This document shows, in pieces, positions 1-8,785 of a stretch of 64,000 nt of DNA (within the stretch, counting starts at the first letter, position 1; every line of letters starts with the position of its first letter). The stretch is taken from contig NZ_JAGYPJ010000001.1 in assembly GCF_018343695.1 (NCBI RefSeq), forward strand, positions 2,901,992-2,965,991, read 5' to 3'. The position numbers were made by a program, and so were the translations under genes. The notes under the pieces are model-generated. The model was not told the origin of the DNA. It did not search any database and saw only the letters and a list, made by a program, of their open reading frames with translations. The stretch comes from Lederbergia citrisecunda (GTDB lineage Bacteria; Bacillota; Bacilli; Bacillales; Bacillaceae_C).

Positions 1-398
1 TGTGATGGGTTCGCTGTATGATAAATATCAACGAGTGCTTGTATTCCTTTTTCATAATCAGTTGTAAAGGTCCCACCAGTAGTATAAAGTTCAAAGTAAA
101 TGTTCAGATCTTCAAACACTGAAGTAATCTTCGCTCCAGTTGGTCCATCCAATCCTACAGAGTAACTGACATTCCCTTCCATATCACGAATTTCCCCACC
201 ATTTACACAAATGGCTGGCAATGTAAGCCCAGTCTTATTAAGTACATAACGGACTTCGTTATACGCCCTTCCTGTTACCAAAACGAAATCAATTCCCTTT
301 TCCAGAGCTGCTTGGATGGCGCGAATATTCTCCTCACTTACCTCTTGCCTTGCATTTAATAACGTCCCGTCCATATCTGATGCAATACATTTTATCAA
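1..398 (-). CDS. HAD-superfamily Cof-type sugar-phosphate phosphatase (partial)
   Basis: N-terminal part of a HAD hydrolase; the 3' end lies beyond the window edge. The reading frame starts at TTG (398), nine bases after an AAGGAG site; the nearby ATG is in another frame that lacks the motif. HAD motif I (DMDGTLL) appears about nine residues in and motif II (VTGR) about 30 residues later, both as expected for Cof/YidA-type phosphatases that hydrolyse phosphorylated sugars or cofactors in the cytoplasm. Substrate cannot be told from this fragment. It is transcribed away from the YjiH gene. Confidence 0.88.
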   Translation of the reverse strand, partial: MIKCIASDMDGTLLNARQEVSEENIRAIQAALEKGIDFVLVTGRAYNEVRYVLNKTGLTLPAICVNGGEIRDMEGNVSYSVGLDGPTGAKITSVFEDLNIYFELYTTGGTFTTDYEKGIQALVDIYHTANPS

Positions 399-733
399 TT
401 TTCATTGCTCCTTCATTATGCTAAACGCACTTTTCTATTGTGAACAATTCTATCTGAAAAAGAGTATCAATGCAATGAAATGGGGACAGGTCCGATTAGA
501 CCTGTCCCTTTTGGACCTGTCCCCATAATCTCTAATTCTCCTTTTTAAGTCACGTCCCTCTATTAGGTTTTTAGAATAAAAAATGGGATATAGGTAGTGA
601 AAGATATTAAAAGCCACAGAAGGATTTTTTCCTCTGACTTTATTAGGAAATTGCCATTTAATACATTTGGCATTTCTCGTCTTTTGAATTAAAATGAAAA
701 ACGTTGAATTTTTATAACGAAAGGTGAACATCA
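399..733. other. Intergenic region between divergent genes, with a palindromic repeat
   Basis: About 335 bases separating the divergent HAD and YjiH genes, so promoters for both should lie here. The only clear structure is the GGGACAGGTC/GACCTGTCCC repeat listed separately. The open frames in it look accidental, with no ribosome binding site. Confidence 0.5.
481..525. repeat. Palindromic GGGGACAGGTCC repeat, three half-units
   Basis: TGGGGACAGGTCC (481-493) is matched by its reverse complement at 513-525, and a further inverted half-unit GACCTGTCCC lies inside at 499-508. The arrangement can form two alternative hairpins. No T-tract follows, so it is unlikely to be a plain terminator. It resembles short dispersed palindromes found in Bacilli; copy number cannot be judged from one window. 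Confidence 0.7.
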
Positions 734-2086
734 TTGAAAAAACTCAATATTATACCGAAGGATTTTTTATTATTTCTAATACCTTCATTAATCGGCATTT
801 TTTTATTTATGATTCCCGTTCCTTCTAAAGAAGGGGTTACGATTCCGATCGCCGTCTTATCTGAGACGTTGCAAAATATTCTTGGATCTACAATTCCTGC
901 GATTATGACCGGCATCATTATTCTAGCTTTAATAGGAACAATGATTGCAAAAATAGCAAAACCTAAATTTATTAAAAACTCTCCATTTCTGTCGGCGTTA
1001 TTTGATATCCCTGTAATATGGGTGATTGCTCGCATATTGGCCGTTGTTTTTGCGATAATGGTTTTCTTTAAAATTGGTCCTGAGGCTATCTGGTCAGAAA
1101 ATACTGGAGGAACTTTATTGTATAGCCTTTTACCTGTTCTCTTCAGTGTCTTTCTATTTGCGGGACTACTTTTGCCATTATTATTGAATTTTGGGTTGTT
1201 AGAGTTTTTCGGAGCCATGATGACCAAATTTATGAGACCTATTTTTAAACTACCAGGTCGGTCTTCGATTGATGCACTTGCTTCTTGGCTTGGTGATGGA
1301 ACAATCGGGGTATTGCTTACAAGCAAACAGTACGAGGAAGGACATTATACGAAACGAGAAGCAGCTATCATAGGGACAACCTTCTCCGTTGTGTCTATTA
1401 CGTTTAGCATCGTCGTCTTAAAAGAAGTTGGCTTAATGCATTACTTTGTGCCATACTACTTTGCTGTAACATTCTCAGGTATCATTGCCGCCATTATTCT
1501 TCCACGGATTTGGCCACTTTCCAATAAGTCGAACACATTTATAAACGGAAAAGAAGATGACAATACCGCCGAGCTGATTCCCGATGGTTATTCAAGATTA
1601 GGATATGGAATTGAACAAGCACAACTTCAAGCAAAAAAGAGTAGTAGTGTTAAAGCATTTTTCATAGATGGAAGTAAAAATATTTTAGATATGTGGATAG
1701 GTGTAGCTCCAATTGTAATGGCCCTAGGTACTGTAGCTTTAGTCATAGCTGAGTACACACCATTATTCCAATGGCTCGGTCTCCCTTTTATTCCATTGCT
1801 TGAATTATTGAACATTCCCGAAGCAACAGCTGCATCGCAAACATTAGTCGTTGGTTTTGCCGATATGTTCTTGCCATCTATTTTAGCAGGAGGAATAGAG
1901 TCGGATATGACACGCTTTATTATAGCGGGCGTTTCTGTCACCCAATTAATTTACATGTCCGAAGTAGGGGGATTGTTGATTGGATCCAAAATCCCAGTTA
2001 ATATGAAAGATTTAATTATTCTATTTCTGTTAAGGACATTGATTACATTACCGATTATTACGTTGATCGCTCATTTGGTTTTTTAG
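734..2086 (+). CDS. YjiH family membrane protein (nucleoside-recognition/Gate domain)
   Basis: 450-residue polytopic membrane protein with roughly ten hydrophobic segments, matching the YjiH family whose members carry Gate (nucleoside recognition) domains and are assumed to be transporters. Two Gate-like halves are visible: one with GDGTIGVLLTSKQYEEG around residue 190 and one with VGFADMFLPSILAGG around residue 375. Start is TTG at 734, seven bases after AAAGGTG. It is a single-gene transcript ending at the hairpin at 2121. The transported substrate is unknown. Confidence 0.85.
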   Translation: MKKLNIIPKDFLLFLIPSLIGIFLFMIPVPSKEGVTIPIAVLSETLQNILGSTIPAIMTGIIILALIGTMIAKIAKPKFIKNSPFLSALFDIPVIWVIARILAVVFAIMVFFKIGPEAIWSENTGGTLLYSLLPVLFSVFLFAGLLLPLLLNFGLLEFFGAMMTKFMRPIFKLPGRSSIDALASWLGDGTIGVLLTSKQYEEGHYTKREAAIIGTTFSVVSITFSIVVLKEVGLMHYFVPYYFAVTFSGIIAAIILPRIWPLSNKSNTFINGKEDDNTAELIPDGYSRLGYGIEQAQLQAKKSSSVKAFFIDGSKNILDMWIGVAPIVMALGTVALVIAEYTPLFQWLGLPFIPLLELLNIPEATAASQTLVVGFADMFLPSILAGGIESDMTRFIIAGVSVTQLIYMSEVGGLLIGSKIPVNMKDLIILFLLRTLITLPIITLIAHLVF

Positions 2087-2120
2087 TTTATATTGATGTA
2101 CTGAATATCCATATTTTGAC

Positions 2121-2160
2121 CCGCACCCAAATTTATAGTAATTTGAGTGCGGTTTAATTT
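2121..2160 (+). terminator. Rho-independent terminator after the YjiH gene
   Basis: CCGCAC...GTGCGG stem extended by CAAATT/AATTTG with one mismatch, followed by TTTAATTTATTT. Confidence 0.75.
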
Positions 2161-2233
2161 ATTTACATAAGTTAAAGAAAGGACGTCCTAACTCATTACT
2201 AAAGTAACGAGTATGAGGTCGCCCAGAATATTA

Positions 2234-3100
2234 TCAATTTTCCTTTATTAAAAAATCTACTATAGCCTTATTAACTTTTGTAGCCTGTTCTGCAATTAAT
2301 AGATGACCGGAGTTTTGTATAATTGTTGTTTCAACATGTGGAATTTTCTCCTTTATTGTGTTTATTGCCTTATTTGCACGATATATTTTTTCTTCGTCTC
2401 CAACCATAAACAACGCGGGAATTTTCAATCCGCTTAGTTCTTCTTTTGAAAAATTTTTAGGAATAACTGCAAGAAGGGGTTTGCACTGCTTATAAGCAGT
2501 AATAACCTGCTGCATTACCATGGGGTGAATATCATTTCCTTTTGCACAGAACCATTCCCATCCTTTTCTAATTCTTTTTTCTGACGGAAACAGCATAGCG
2601 GGATAAATGTACCGAAGAAGTTTTATAAAAGGAATGGGTAATATTGATGCAACCGGAGCAATTAAAATCAATTTTTTTAGATTCTCCTGTCGTTTTCTTG
2701 CATAGGTCAACGAGAGCCATCCCCCCATTGAATGACCTATTAAATTACCTAATCCTTTCAATACTTCATCAAGCCATATAACGCAGTCTTCTTCTGTTTT
2801 CAATGGAGTCTGCACCAGGCTTTTCCCAAAATCTCCTAAAGTGTCTATACAGTAAACCCGATAGGATTGAAGGGCAGTGATATTTAAATACCAGAAACTT
2901 GAATTTCCGGTCATACCGTGTAGCATTACAACAGGCACACCATCTTTTGGTCCGCTAATTATTACATGTGTTTCTCCGAACTTTGTGGGAATTTTTACTT
3001 CTTCGTATGCTACTTTCCATAGATTCATTACTTCCTCATAAGATTTTAAGAACTCTTCTTCTCCAGTTTTTGATTTGAAAATTGATAATTTTGTTGTCAT
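2234..3100 (-). CDS. Alpha/beta hydrolase (paralogue A)
   Basis: 288-residue cytoplasmic serine hydrolase of the alpha/beta fold. Oxyanion-hole HG at 61-62, nucleophile elbow GHSMGG at 122-127 (Ser124), C-terminal GH at about 272 for the catalytic His. ATG start is preceded by GGAGATAAAG. It shares length, order and N-terminal pattern (LWKV, FGETH, GPKD) with the hydrolase at 3753-4649, so the two are a local duplication. No signal peptide. Substrate unknown; such proteins are often esterases or peptidases. Confidence 0.9.
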   Translation of the reverse strand: MTTKLSIFKSKTGEEEFLKSYEEVMNLWKVAYEEVKIPTKFGETHVIISGPKDGVPVVMLHGMTGNSSFWYLNITALQSYRVYCIDTLGDFGKSLVQTPLKTEEDCVIWLDEVLKGLGNLIGHSMGGWLSLTYARKRQENLKKLILIAPVASILPIPFIKLLRYIYPAMLFPSEKRIRKGWEWFCAKGNDIHPMVMQQVITAYKQCKPLLAVIPKNFSKEELSGLKIPALFMVGDEEKIYRANKAINTIKEKIPHVETTIIQNSGHLLIAEQATKVNKAIVDFLIKEN

Positions 3101-3414
3101 CTTTATCTCCTAAATTGATTTTACTTCATTCAAAATTAATAATATTTATTGCCTGCAGTTAAAATTTGTTAGGTCACCAAACACATATTATTATGAATAG
3201 TTTACCAAATATAATTCAGAAAGTCCCAGTTTTCACAAAATAGTTTGAGTTTTTTAAATACTCTACATAATTCAACTAACGGTTTGTGATGCGCTTTTAA
3301 GAGTAAGAGAATTAACAATAACATTAGATGGTCGGCAAGTTTCTCATCATGAAATCCCACCATTATTTAGGAATCAATGACTGAAATTTTTAAAAAAAGT
3401 ATTGAATAGCCATA

Positions 3415-3462
3415 ATAGGAAAAAGGGCTCCAAAGAAATTTTTTAATTTCTGTCATAGCCCC
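3415..3462 (-). terminator. Terminator-like hairpin, probably of the lost VOC gene
   Basis: On the minus strand GGGGCT...AGCCC encloses an AGAAAT/ATTTCT inner stem and is followed by CTTTTTCC. It lies downstream of the VOC remnant in the same orientation. Confidence 0.65.
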
Positions 3463-3638
3463 TTCTTCTAAAGTATTAAAATGATTGTCGTTGTTTTTGA
3501 TCATCATATGAAAACTACCTTCTATTTTTTTTCCTTAATCATTAAAGCTGCGTGAATAAGAAAATTATCCTAGCCAATCACAAACTTTCAGCAATCTTTA
3601 CAATCCCAGATGATATTTCATCAGATTTTACACCCGCA

Positions 3639-3731
3639 TCATTCGTCAAAATTCAGAGTATAGGAGTTTTGCAATACGATTCTCCATCCATCAGGATCCT
3701 CTATAGTCACACTAGTCTCGGTGATTGGCAC
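3639..3731 (-). pseudogene. Remnant of a VOC/glyoxalase-family gene (C-terminal ~30 codons)
   Basis: The minus-strand translation contains TSVTIEDPDGWRIVLQN, the typical end of a glyoxalase/bleomycin-resistance (VOC) domain, then a stop. Upstream the frame is closed by several stops and no ribosome binding site or rest of the domain is found. I read it as the tail of a deleted gene; the opposite-strand frame at 3552-3740 is its shadow. Confidence 0.6.
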
Positions 3732-3752
3732 TCAAATTAAATCGATTCATTA

Positions 3753-4649
3753 TCATAAAGTCTCAATTGTTTCTTTTTTATTTAAAAACTGAATTATATG
3801 ATCATTTACCTCATTTGCTTGTTCAATTGATAGGGCGTGCCCTGCGTTTTGAATAACTTTACTATTAATATGAGGAATCAACTGCTGTGCCTTTTTTAAC
3901 ATTTTCTCATAATTATAAATGACTTCCTTATCACCAACCATAACCAATGTCGGCATATTTATTTTCTTAAAGTCTTCATGGCTAAAAACTGAAGGAACGA
4001 TCGTTTTAGTAAATTTATAGTGTTTTAGCCCTAAGTAAAACTGCTCGAACAAACTTGATTCCACCTTATTCCCTTTGGCAACAAACCAGCTGCAGAATGA
4101 ATTTATGACAAATGAACGTTTAGGAATTATCATGATACTGAATAGCCTTACAAAGAATTGCTTATAAAATGGAATAAATGAAGCAGCTGGAGCTAAAAGG
4201 ATGAGCTTATTAACTTTTTCGGGATATAGAATTGAAAAATTAATGGCCTGCCATCCTCCTGCTGAATGACCGCATACTGCTGTTTGATCAATTTCTAATG
4301 CATGGAGAACATCCGATAGCCATTTAGCGCAGTCCTTTTTTTCCTTATAAGGTTTTGTTACTACGCTTAAGTTAAAATCAGCCAATATGTCAATCGCATA
4401 TGTTCGGTATTGTTGGCTAAGCTCATGGATATTTGCATACCACATGGTCGCTCCAAATCCAAAACCGTGCAATAAAATTAATGGATGAGCATCCTTAGGG
4501 CCTGCTGCGAGAATATGTGTTTCACCGAAACGTGTTGTAACGTAAAAACTTTCGTAATCCACTTTCCATAACGAAAGATTGGCATCATACATGTGTTTAA
4601 ATTTTTCCGAACCCTCAATAGTTCTAAATGCCATAGTATAATTGGACAA
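3753..4649 (-). CDS. Alpha/beta hydrolase (paralogue B)
   Basis: 298-residue alpha/beta hydrolase with HG at 61-62, nucleophile elbow GHSAGG at 127-132 (Ser129) and a C-terminal GH near residue 280. Start is TTG at 4649, nine bases after AGGAGG. It parallels the hydrolase at 2234-3100 throughout, with the same LWKV...FGETH...GPKD opening, so duplication is clear although the copies have diverged strongly. No signal peptide; substrate unknown. Confidence 0.9.
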   Translation of the reverse strand: MSNYTMAFRTIEGSEKFKHMYDANLSLWKVDYESFYVTTRFGETHILAAGPKDAHPLILLHGFGFGATMWYANIHELSQQYRTYAIDILADFNLSVVTKPYKEKKDCAKWLSDVLHALEIDQTAVCGHSAGGWQAINFSILYPEKVNKLILLAPAASFIPFYKQFFVRLFSIMIIPKRSFVINSFCSWFVAKGNKVESSLFEQFYLGLKHYKFTKTIVPSVFSHEDFKKINMPTLVMVGDKEVIYNYEKMLKKAQQLIPHINSKVIQNAGHALSIEQANEVNDHIIQFLNKKETIETL

Positions 4650-4751
4650 GCTAACATTCCTCCTATTAATCTAGTTATCATGAATACTCTCAAAAATTTT
4701 CTAATCAATCATTCTGTGGAATATAACTTCCATATCGTTTTCTAAAGTTTA

Positions 4752-4786
4752 GTTTTAAAAAAGCGCTCGGAATTAATCCGAGCGTT
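4752..4786 (-). terminator. Terminator of the DUF6366 gene
   Basis: Perfect CGCTCGG/CCGAGCG stem with a seven-base loop, followed on the minus strand by CTTTTTTAAAAC. Confidence 0.85.
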
Positions 4787-4792
4787 AGTTTA

Positions 4793-4984
4793 TCAATTAG
4801 AACATTTAGAAAGTAAAAGAATTCCAACAATAATGATTATAGTAAGTATTATCGGAAGACAACCGCTTCCAGCAAATGCAGTTAAATCACCCGTCATCGA
4901 ACGATTAATCGAATCTGATAGATTTATCATCGGATTTTTTTTATGCTCGTTTAATTGTCTTTTAAAGTGCTCATCTTCTTTCAT
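4793..4984 (-). CDS. DUF6366 family small membrane protein
   Basis: 63 residues: a charged, Lys/Glu-rich N-terminus, a central NLSDSINRSMTGDL segment typical of DUF6366, and one hydrophobic transmembrane helix (about residues 42-60). ATG start with AAAGGATG upstream. Own terminator at 4752. Function is unknown; such proteins are common in Bacillus and cereus-group genomes. Confidence 0.8.
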   Translation of the reverse strand: MKEDEHFKRQLNEHKKNPMINLSDSINRSMTGDLTAFAGSGCLPIILTIIIIVGILLLSKCSN

Positions 4985-5083
4985 AAAAACATCCTTTTTG
5001 GCTAATTACTATCTATTAAATATAGCCTTCGTTGCTGCAAACCTTGCACTAAAGGCTTAATTAGATGTTAGCCTGTATTTCTT

Positions 5084-5557
5084 TTATCTATATTTTTCCA
5101 ACACCTGCTCTTCAATCAATTCTATATTCCGTTTGTTTTGTACGTAGTCCATTATATGTTCTTTGATATTAGGATATAGTTTAATATTTTCTAATTCAGA
5201 AAGCGGAATCCACGACACGTTTGTTTGATTTTCATCAGGATTTTCAGGCAGTTTCGGAGTGGATCCCTCTTTAATTTCACATTCAAACATTAATCCTAAA
5301 GAGTGTGTATTTCCATACACATTAAAGTTTAAATGGGGAGCATATTCATATACAAACGCTAATGGTCCAACTTCAACGTCCACTGATGCCTCTTCCATAG
5401 CTTCTCTTTGCACTGCTTCAATAACTGATTCGTTTGGTTCAACTCCACCTGCAGGCAAATTATAATGTATTCCTTTCTCATCATTGAATTCTACTAAGAG
5501 GATACTATTATTTTTAATAATAAGTGCACCTGCTCTAACTCTAATGGGATAGTTCAC
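5084..5557 (-). CDS. Nudix hydrolase
   Basis: 157-residue Nudix protein. The Nudix box is complete: GGVEPNES...REAMEEASV, starting near residue 38, giving the Mg-binding glutamates. Reaction expected: hydrolysis of a nucleoside diphosphate linked to another moiety. GTG start at 5557 with AAGGAG and GGGTG upstream. The next genes upstream are a P-loop kinase and a second Nudix gene, each with its own spacing, so this is a loose collection rather than a tight operon. Substrate unknown. Confidence 0.88.
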   Translation of the reverse strand: MNYPIRVRAGALIIKNNSILLVEFNDEKGIHYNLPAGGVEPNESVIEAVQREAMEEASVDVEVGPLAFVYEYAPHLNFNVYGNTHSLGLMFECEIKEGSTPKLPENPDENQTNVSWIPLSELENIKLYPNIKEHIMDYVQNKRNIELIEEQVLEKYR

Positions 5558-5641
5558 TGGTCACCCTACTCCTTTTTAGCTTTCTTTCCTTACCATAGCT
5601 TCTTTACGTTAATAATAAGTCTACTTAACCTGAACTATTTA

Positions 5642-6199
5642 TTAACTTCTAGCAATTTCAACAATCCTCTCAGTAATAGAATAAAAGTCATCATTATTTT
5701 TGATTACATATAAATATTCAGATTCTCCTTCTATTGGCGCTGTAATGTCGCTTTTATGCGACTCAGCCTGTTGACGAGTTAGCACTTCCTCAAAAGAGGA
5801 AGCAGTTCTAAATATAGTTTTAGTCCGCTGACTATTTGCCACTCGTTCTTGAAGGACATGATCTGGAATATCGAAATTGACGAGAACGCTAATAAATCCT
5901 TTATTATGAAAGTGCCTAAGAAGATCCAAACGATTTTTCCGAGAACGATTTGAGTTGCATAGAATGAGATGAAGATTGGTTTGATTAACAGCATAATCCA
6001 CAATGGTCTGAGTGATGTCGTACTTTATTGTGTTTGGCCCTTGCTTTGGTAGTAAGGATTTATAATGGGTGTTGATAAATTCAGCATGGTTATCTTGGTC
6101 AATAACAATTGAGTGGTGCAACTGTTGTTCTAAAGCTTTAGCAAATGTAGTTTTCCCGCTATGGGTTTTACCGACTGTGATAATTACAAGCCTTTTCAT
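5642..6199 (-). CDS. P-loop AAA-type kinase / ATP-binding protein
   Basis: 185 residues. Walker A GKTHSGKTT lies near residues 9-17, followed by a long alpha/beta region, as in zeta-toxin/uridine-kinase-like small-molecule kinases of the AAA_33 type. I place the start at ATG 6199 (MKRLVI...), eight bases after GGAG; an upstream TTG at 6301 would add 34 residues without a ribosome binding site. The phosphorylated substrate is not predictable from sequence. Confidence 0.75.
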   Translation of the reverse strand: MKRLVIITVGKTHSGKTTFAKALEQQLHHSIVIDQDNHAEFINTHYKSLLPKQGPNTIKYDITQTIVDYAVNQTNLHLILCNSNRSRKNRLDLLRHFHNKGFISVLVNFDIPDHVLQERVANSQRTKTIFRTASSFEEVLTRQQAESHKSDITAPIEGESEYLYVIKNNDDFYSITERIVEIARS

Positions 6200-6375
6200 T
6201 AACGCAACTCCATTCGTAAAATTCTGGATTAATTTATCATTAGAGTATTGTCGATTTATATATGTTGGACAACATTCTCCTCTGCCAAGCTTCTGTTCCA
6301 ATTCTTATTCTATTAATCTATCACTCTAATAGGTCTATTCTTTAACGATGTCAACAGTTTTCATTCAAGGTGAAC

Positions 6376-6840
6376 TTAATTAACATCCCCTAAATAGATT
6401 GGAGTTTTTTCTCCATTTAAATGTCTAATGATATATTTTCTTAATTCTTTTGGATATAGCCGGTATTGTAGTAAATCATTAACGGGTATCCACTCAATTC
6501 CTATTTGATGTTGATCAGGATTAGAAGGGTGGAAACTCATTCTCTCAGTTTCATAAAGCTGACAAGCAAAATAATATTCAACTTGATGCACATTAACGTC
6601 GATGGCTGAATGTTCATGGTTTTTACCGATATATTCACGTATATGCGATAATTCTCCTATTTCAACTTTATTCCCAATCTCTTCCATACACTCTCTTAAT
6701 AAGGTCTCGTGAAATGTTTCGCCGTGCTCTTGGCCACCACCAGGGCAAAGGTAAAAATCCCCTTCATGATCTCGATTTTTTGTTAATAAAATTTTTTCTT
6801 CTTTAATGATGATTGCTTTTACTGAGTTTCTAATCTGCAT
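6376..6840 (-). CDS. Nudix hydrolase
   Basis: 154 residues with Nudix box GGGQEHGETF...RECMEEIG starting near residue 34. ATG start after AAGGAGG. The PNPDQHQIGIEWIP-type segment in the C-terminal half is typical of Bacillus Nudix proteins related to ADP-ribose or nucleotide pyrophosphatases. It is the second of three Nudix genes in the first 18 kb. Specificity unknown. Confidence 0.87.
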   Translation of the reverse strand: MQIRNSVKAIIIKEEKILLTKNRDHEGDFYLCPGGGQEHGETFHETLLRECMEEIGNKVEIGELSHIREYIGKNHEHSAIDVNVHQVEYYFACQLYETERMSFHPSNPDQHQIGIEWIPVNDLLQYRLYPKELRKYIIRHLNGEKTPIYLGDVN

Positions 6841-6882
6841 TTAAACTCCTCCTTCTGGAATTCATGTAAAACATAACTGGAC

Positions 6883-7758
6883 TTAGTACTTCAAAATTGT
6901 CTTTTTTAAGAAACCTATGAATTCATTTGCTTCATTTGTTACCACTTTAGTTAAAACATAAGTCGAAGAGCTCGGGGGTTTGATTTTATCCGGCTTTATT
7001 TCAAGAAGCCTTTTCATTTTTATTTCGTTCTTCACCATCGAAGCAGGCAAATAAGAAACGCCAAGTCCTTGTTCTATAAATTGTTTAGTTATTTCTATTT
7101 GATTAACTTTCATTGTTCGAACAGTTGGATAGTATCTCTTAATCGTATTCAATAGATCATCCCAATAGTCAGGATGATTATGCGTGATTAGCCTGAATTT
7201 TTGTAGTGCCCTCATCTCATCATATTTAGATTCTTGATTGGGAATACAAGGGCCGACGAGAAGAACAGGCTCCTCGTGTATGATCTGACAATTAATATTG
7301 GTTTGTATCGGTTTTATCCTTGTTAATCCAAGATCCGCTCTTCCCGCGCTAATTTCATCACCAATTTCGTATGAATTAACAATGTTGATTAATACCTCTA
7401 TATCTGGATTTATCTCAGTAAAACTTCGTAATATTGAAGGTAGTACAGATGAGGCAATTTGCGGCGCTGTTGCAATGATTAACTTTCTATTAAATCCTTG
7501 CTTCCATGATTCAAAGTCTTCTAAACCTCGTTCATATGCAGCGATCATTTCTTTTGCATAAGGGAGAAAATAATGACCCGCAGGTGTAAGCGCAATGTTT
7601 TTTCCGACTCTATCAAACAACTGGCTGTTAAGATTTTCTTCGAGTCTTTTTATATGCTTTGTAACTGCTGGCTGAGTTAAAAATAGTTCTTCTGATGTTT
7701 TACGAAAATTTTCATATTTAGCTGCTATAATAAATGTTTTTAGCCATTTCATATCCAT
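6883..7758 (-). CDS. LysR-family transcriptional regulator
   Basis: 291 residues: N-terminal winged helix (LKTFIIAAKYENFRKTSEEL...TQPAVTKHIKRLEE) over about residues 4-62, then the two-lobed LysR effector-binding domain. Start set at ATG 7758 because GGAGAG lies seven bases upstream; an ATG five codons earlier lacks a site. It is divergent from the methyltransferase gene at 7885, a common arrangement for LysR targets, but no operator was recognised. Effector unknown. Confidence 0.88.
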   Translation of the reverse strand: MDMKWLKTFIIAAKYENFRKTSEELFLTQPAVTKHIKRLEENLNSQLFDRVGKNIALTPAGHYFLPYAKEMIAAYERGLEDFESWKQGFNRKLIIATAPQIASSVLPSILRSFTEINPDIEVLINIVNSYEIGDEISAGRADLGLTRIKPIQTNINCQIIHEEPVLLVGPCIPNQESKYDEMRALQKFRLITHNHPDYWDDLLNTIKRYYPTVRTMKVNQIEITKQFIEQGLGVSYLPASMVKNEIKMKRLLEIKPDKIKPPSSSTYVLTKVVTNEANEFIGFLKKTILKY

Positions 7759-7884
7759 ATCAGTTCTCTCCATTTGATAACAGTTGGTTATTAATACTTT
7801 GAATTTTTGTTAATATTCATAATCTTCTTCATTAAGTATAATGAAATTAACACAAAAATACAGCCTATTTGGAGGAGAATACGG

Positions 7885-8658
7885 ATGAAGAATGTTAAAA
7901 GCATAAATGATTCTTGGAATGCCAAATTGTATGATAACAAACATTCATTTGTTTCTATGTATGGTGATCACCTTGTTGAATTGTTGGCTCCAACGAAAGG
8001 AGAAAAAATTCTCGATCTTGGTTGTGGAACAGGAGATTTGGCAAAGAAGTTATATGATAGTGGAATAGATGTTGTAGGGGTTGATAAGTCTGAAAATATG
8101 GTTCATTTTGCAAGAAAGAAGTACCCACATATTCCTTTTATCATTGGAGATGCAACAGAACTAAACTATATCAACGAATATGACGCTGTATTCTCAAATG
8201 CAACACTTCATTGGGTCAAACCTCCAAGTCAAGCGCTATATTGTATTTATAAAAGTTTAAAACAAGGTGGAAGATTTGTTGCTGAATTTGGTGGGAAAGG
8301 AAATATTCAAGTAATAACGAATGAAATCATTAATCAATTAAAAATAGTTGGATTCGAAAATAATATAGAAAAATTCCCTTGGTATTTCCCTAGCATTGGA
8401 GAGTATTCATCATTAATGGAAGAAATAGGATTTAAGGTCACCTTTGCTCAGCACTTTGATAGACCAACGCCATTGGAAGGTGATAACGGATTACAAAATT
8501 GGATAGAAATGTTTGCAAACGATATGTTTGACGGTATTCCTAATGACCAAAAGAAGGTTATGTTAAAAAATGTTGAGAATAATGTAAGAGATATTTTATA
8601 TCATGATGGTAATTGGATAGCTGATTATAAAAGAATAAGAGTCATCGGTATAAAATAG
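7885..8658 (+). CDS. Class I SAM-dependent methyltransferase
   Basis: 257 residues. SAM-binding motif I ILDLGCGTGDL near residue 35, acidic motif II VVGVDKS and post-I NATLHWVK, the last typical of trans-aconitate/ubiquinone-type methyltransferases of the Methyltransf_11 group. Start is ATG 7885 after GGAGGAG with seven-base spacing, not the longer open frame. Divergent from the LysR gene. Acceptor substrate unknown. Confidence 0.88.
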   Translation: MKNVKSINDSWNAKLYDNKHSFVSMYGDHLVELLAPTKGEKILDLGCGTGDLAKKLYDSGIDVVGVDKSENMVHFARKKYPHIPFIIGDATELNYINEYDAVFSNATLHWVKPPSQALYCIYKSLKQGGRFVAEFGGKGNIQVITNEIINQLKIVGFENNIEKFPWYFPSIGEYSSLMEEIGFKVTFAQHFDRPTPLEGDNGLQNWIEMFANDMFDGIPNDQKKVMLKNVENNVRDILYHDGNWIADYKRIRVIGIK

Positions 8659-8684
8659 GGGCCATCTTGGTCCCTATTTTACAT
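8654..8684 (+). terminator. Terminator of the 7885 methyltransferase gene
   Basis: AATAGGG-GCC...GGT-CCCTATT hairpin with a short T-run, overlapping the stop codon. Confidence 0.7.
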
Positions 8685-8748
8685 TATCAATCAGAAAATT
8701 ACTCACTTTTCCCTAAGATGTACTTCATTGAAGAAGATCAAATTAATG

Positions 8749-8776
8749 GAGAAAAGACAAGGATAGAACCTTGCCT
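8749..8776 (-). terminator. Terminator of the 8786 methyltransferase gene
   Basis: Minus-strand AGGCAAGG/CCTTGTCT stem with a six-base loop followed by TTTTC. Confidence 0.65.
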
Positions 8777-8785
8777 CTATTTTTG

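Larger units (their letters stand above)
3101..3752. other. Intergenic region holding a gene remnant
   Basis: 650 bases between the two paralogous hydrolases. It holds the 3' end of a VOC-family gene (3639-3731) and a minus-strand terminator-like hairpin (3415-3462), suggesting a third gene that decayed here. A weakly gene-like plus-strand frame around 3290-3380 was not recognised. Confidence 0.55.

Noticed and set aside
450-734. Minus-strand frame between the HAD and YjiH genes
   Set aside because: Contains the palindromic repeat and lacks a good start; composition is intergenic.
3290-3390. Plus-strand frame reading LLRVRELTITLDGRQVSHHE
   Set aside because: Not recognised and not preceded by a ribosome binding site; could be a remnant but unsupported.
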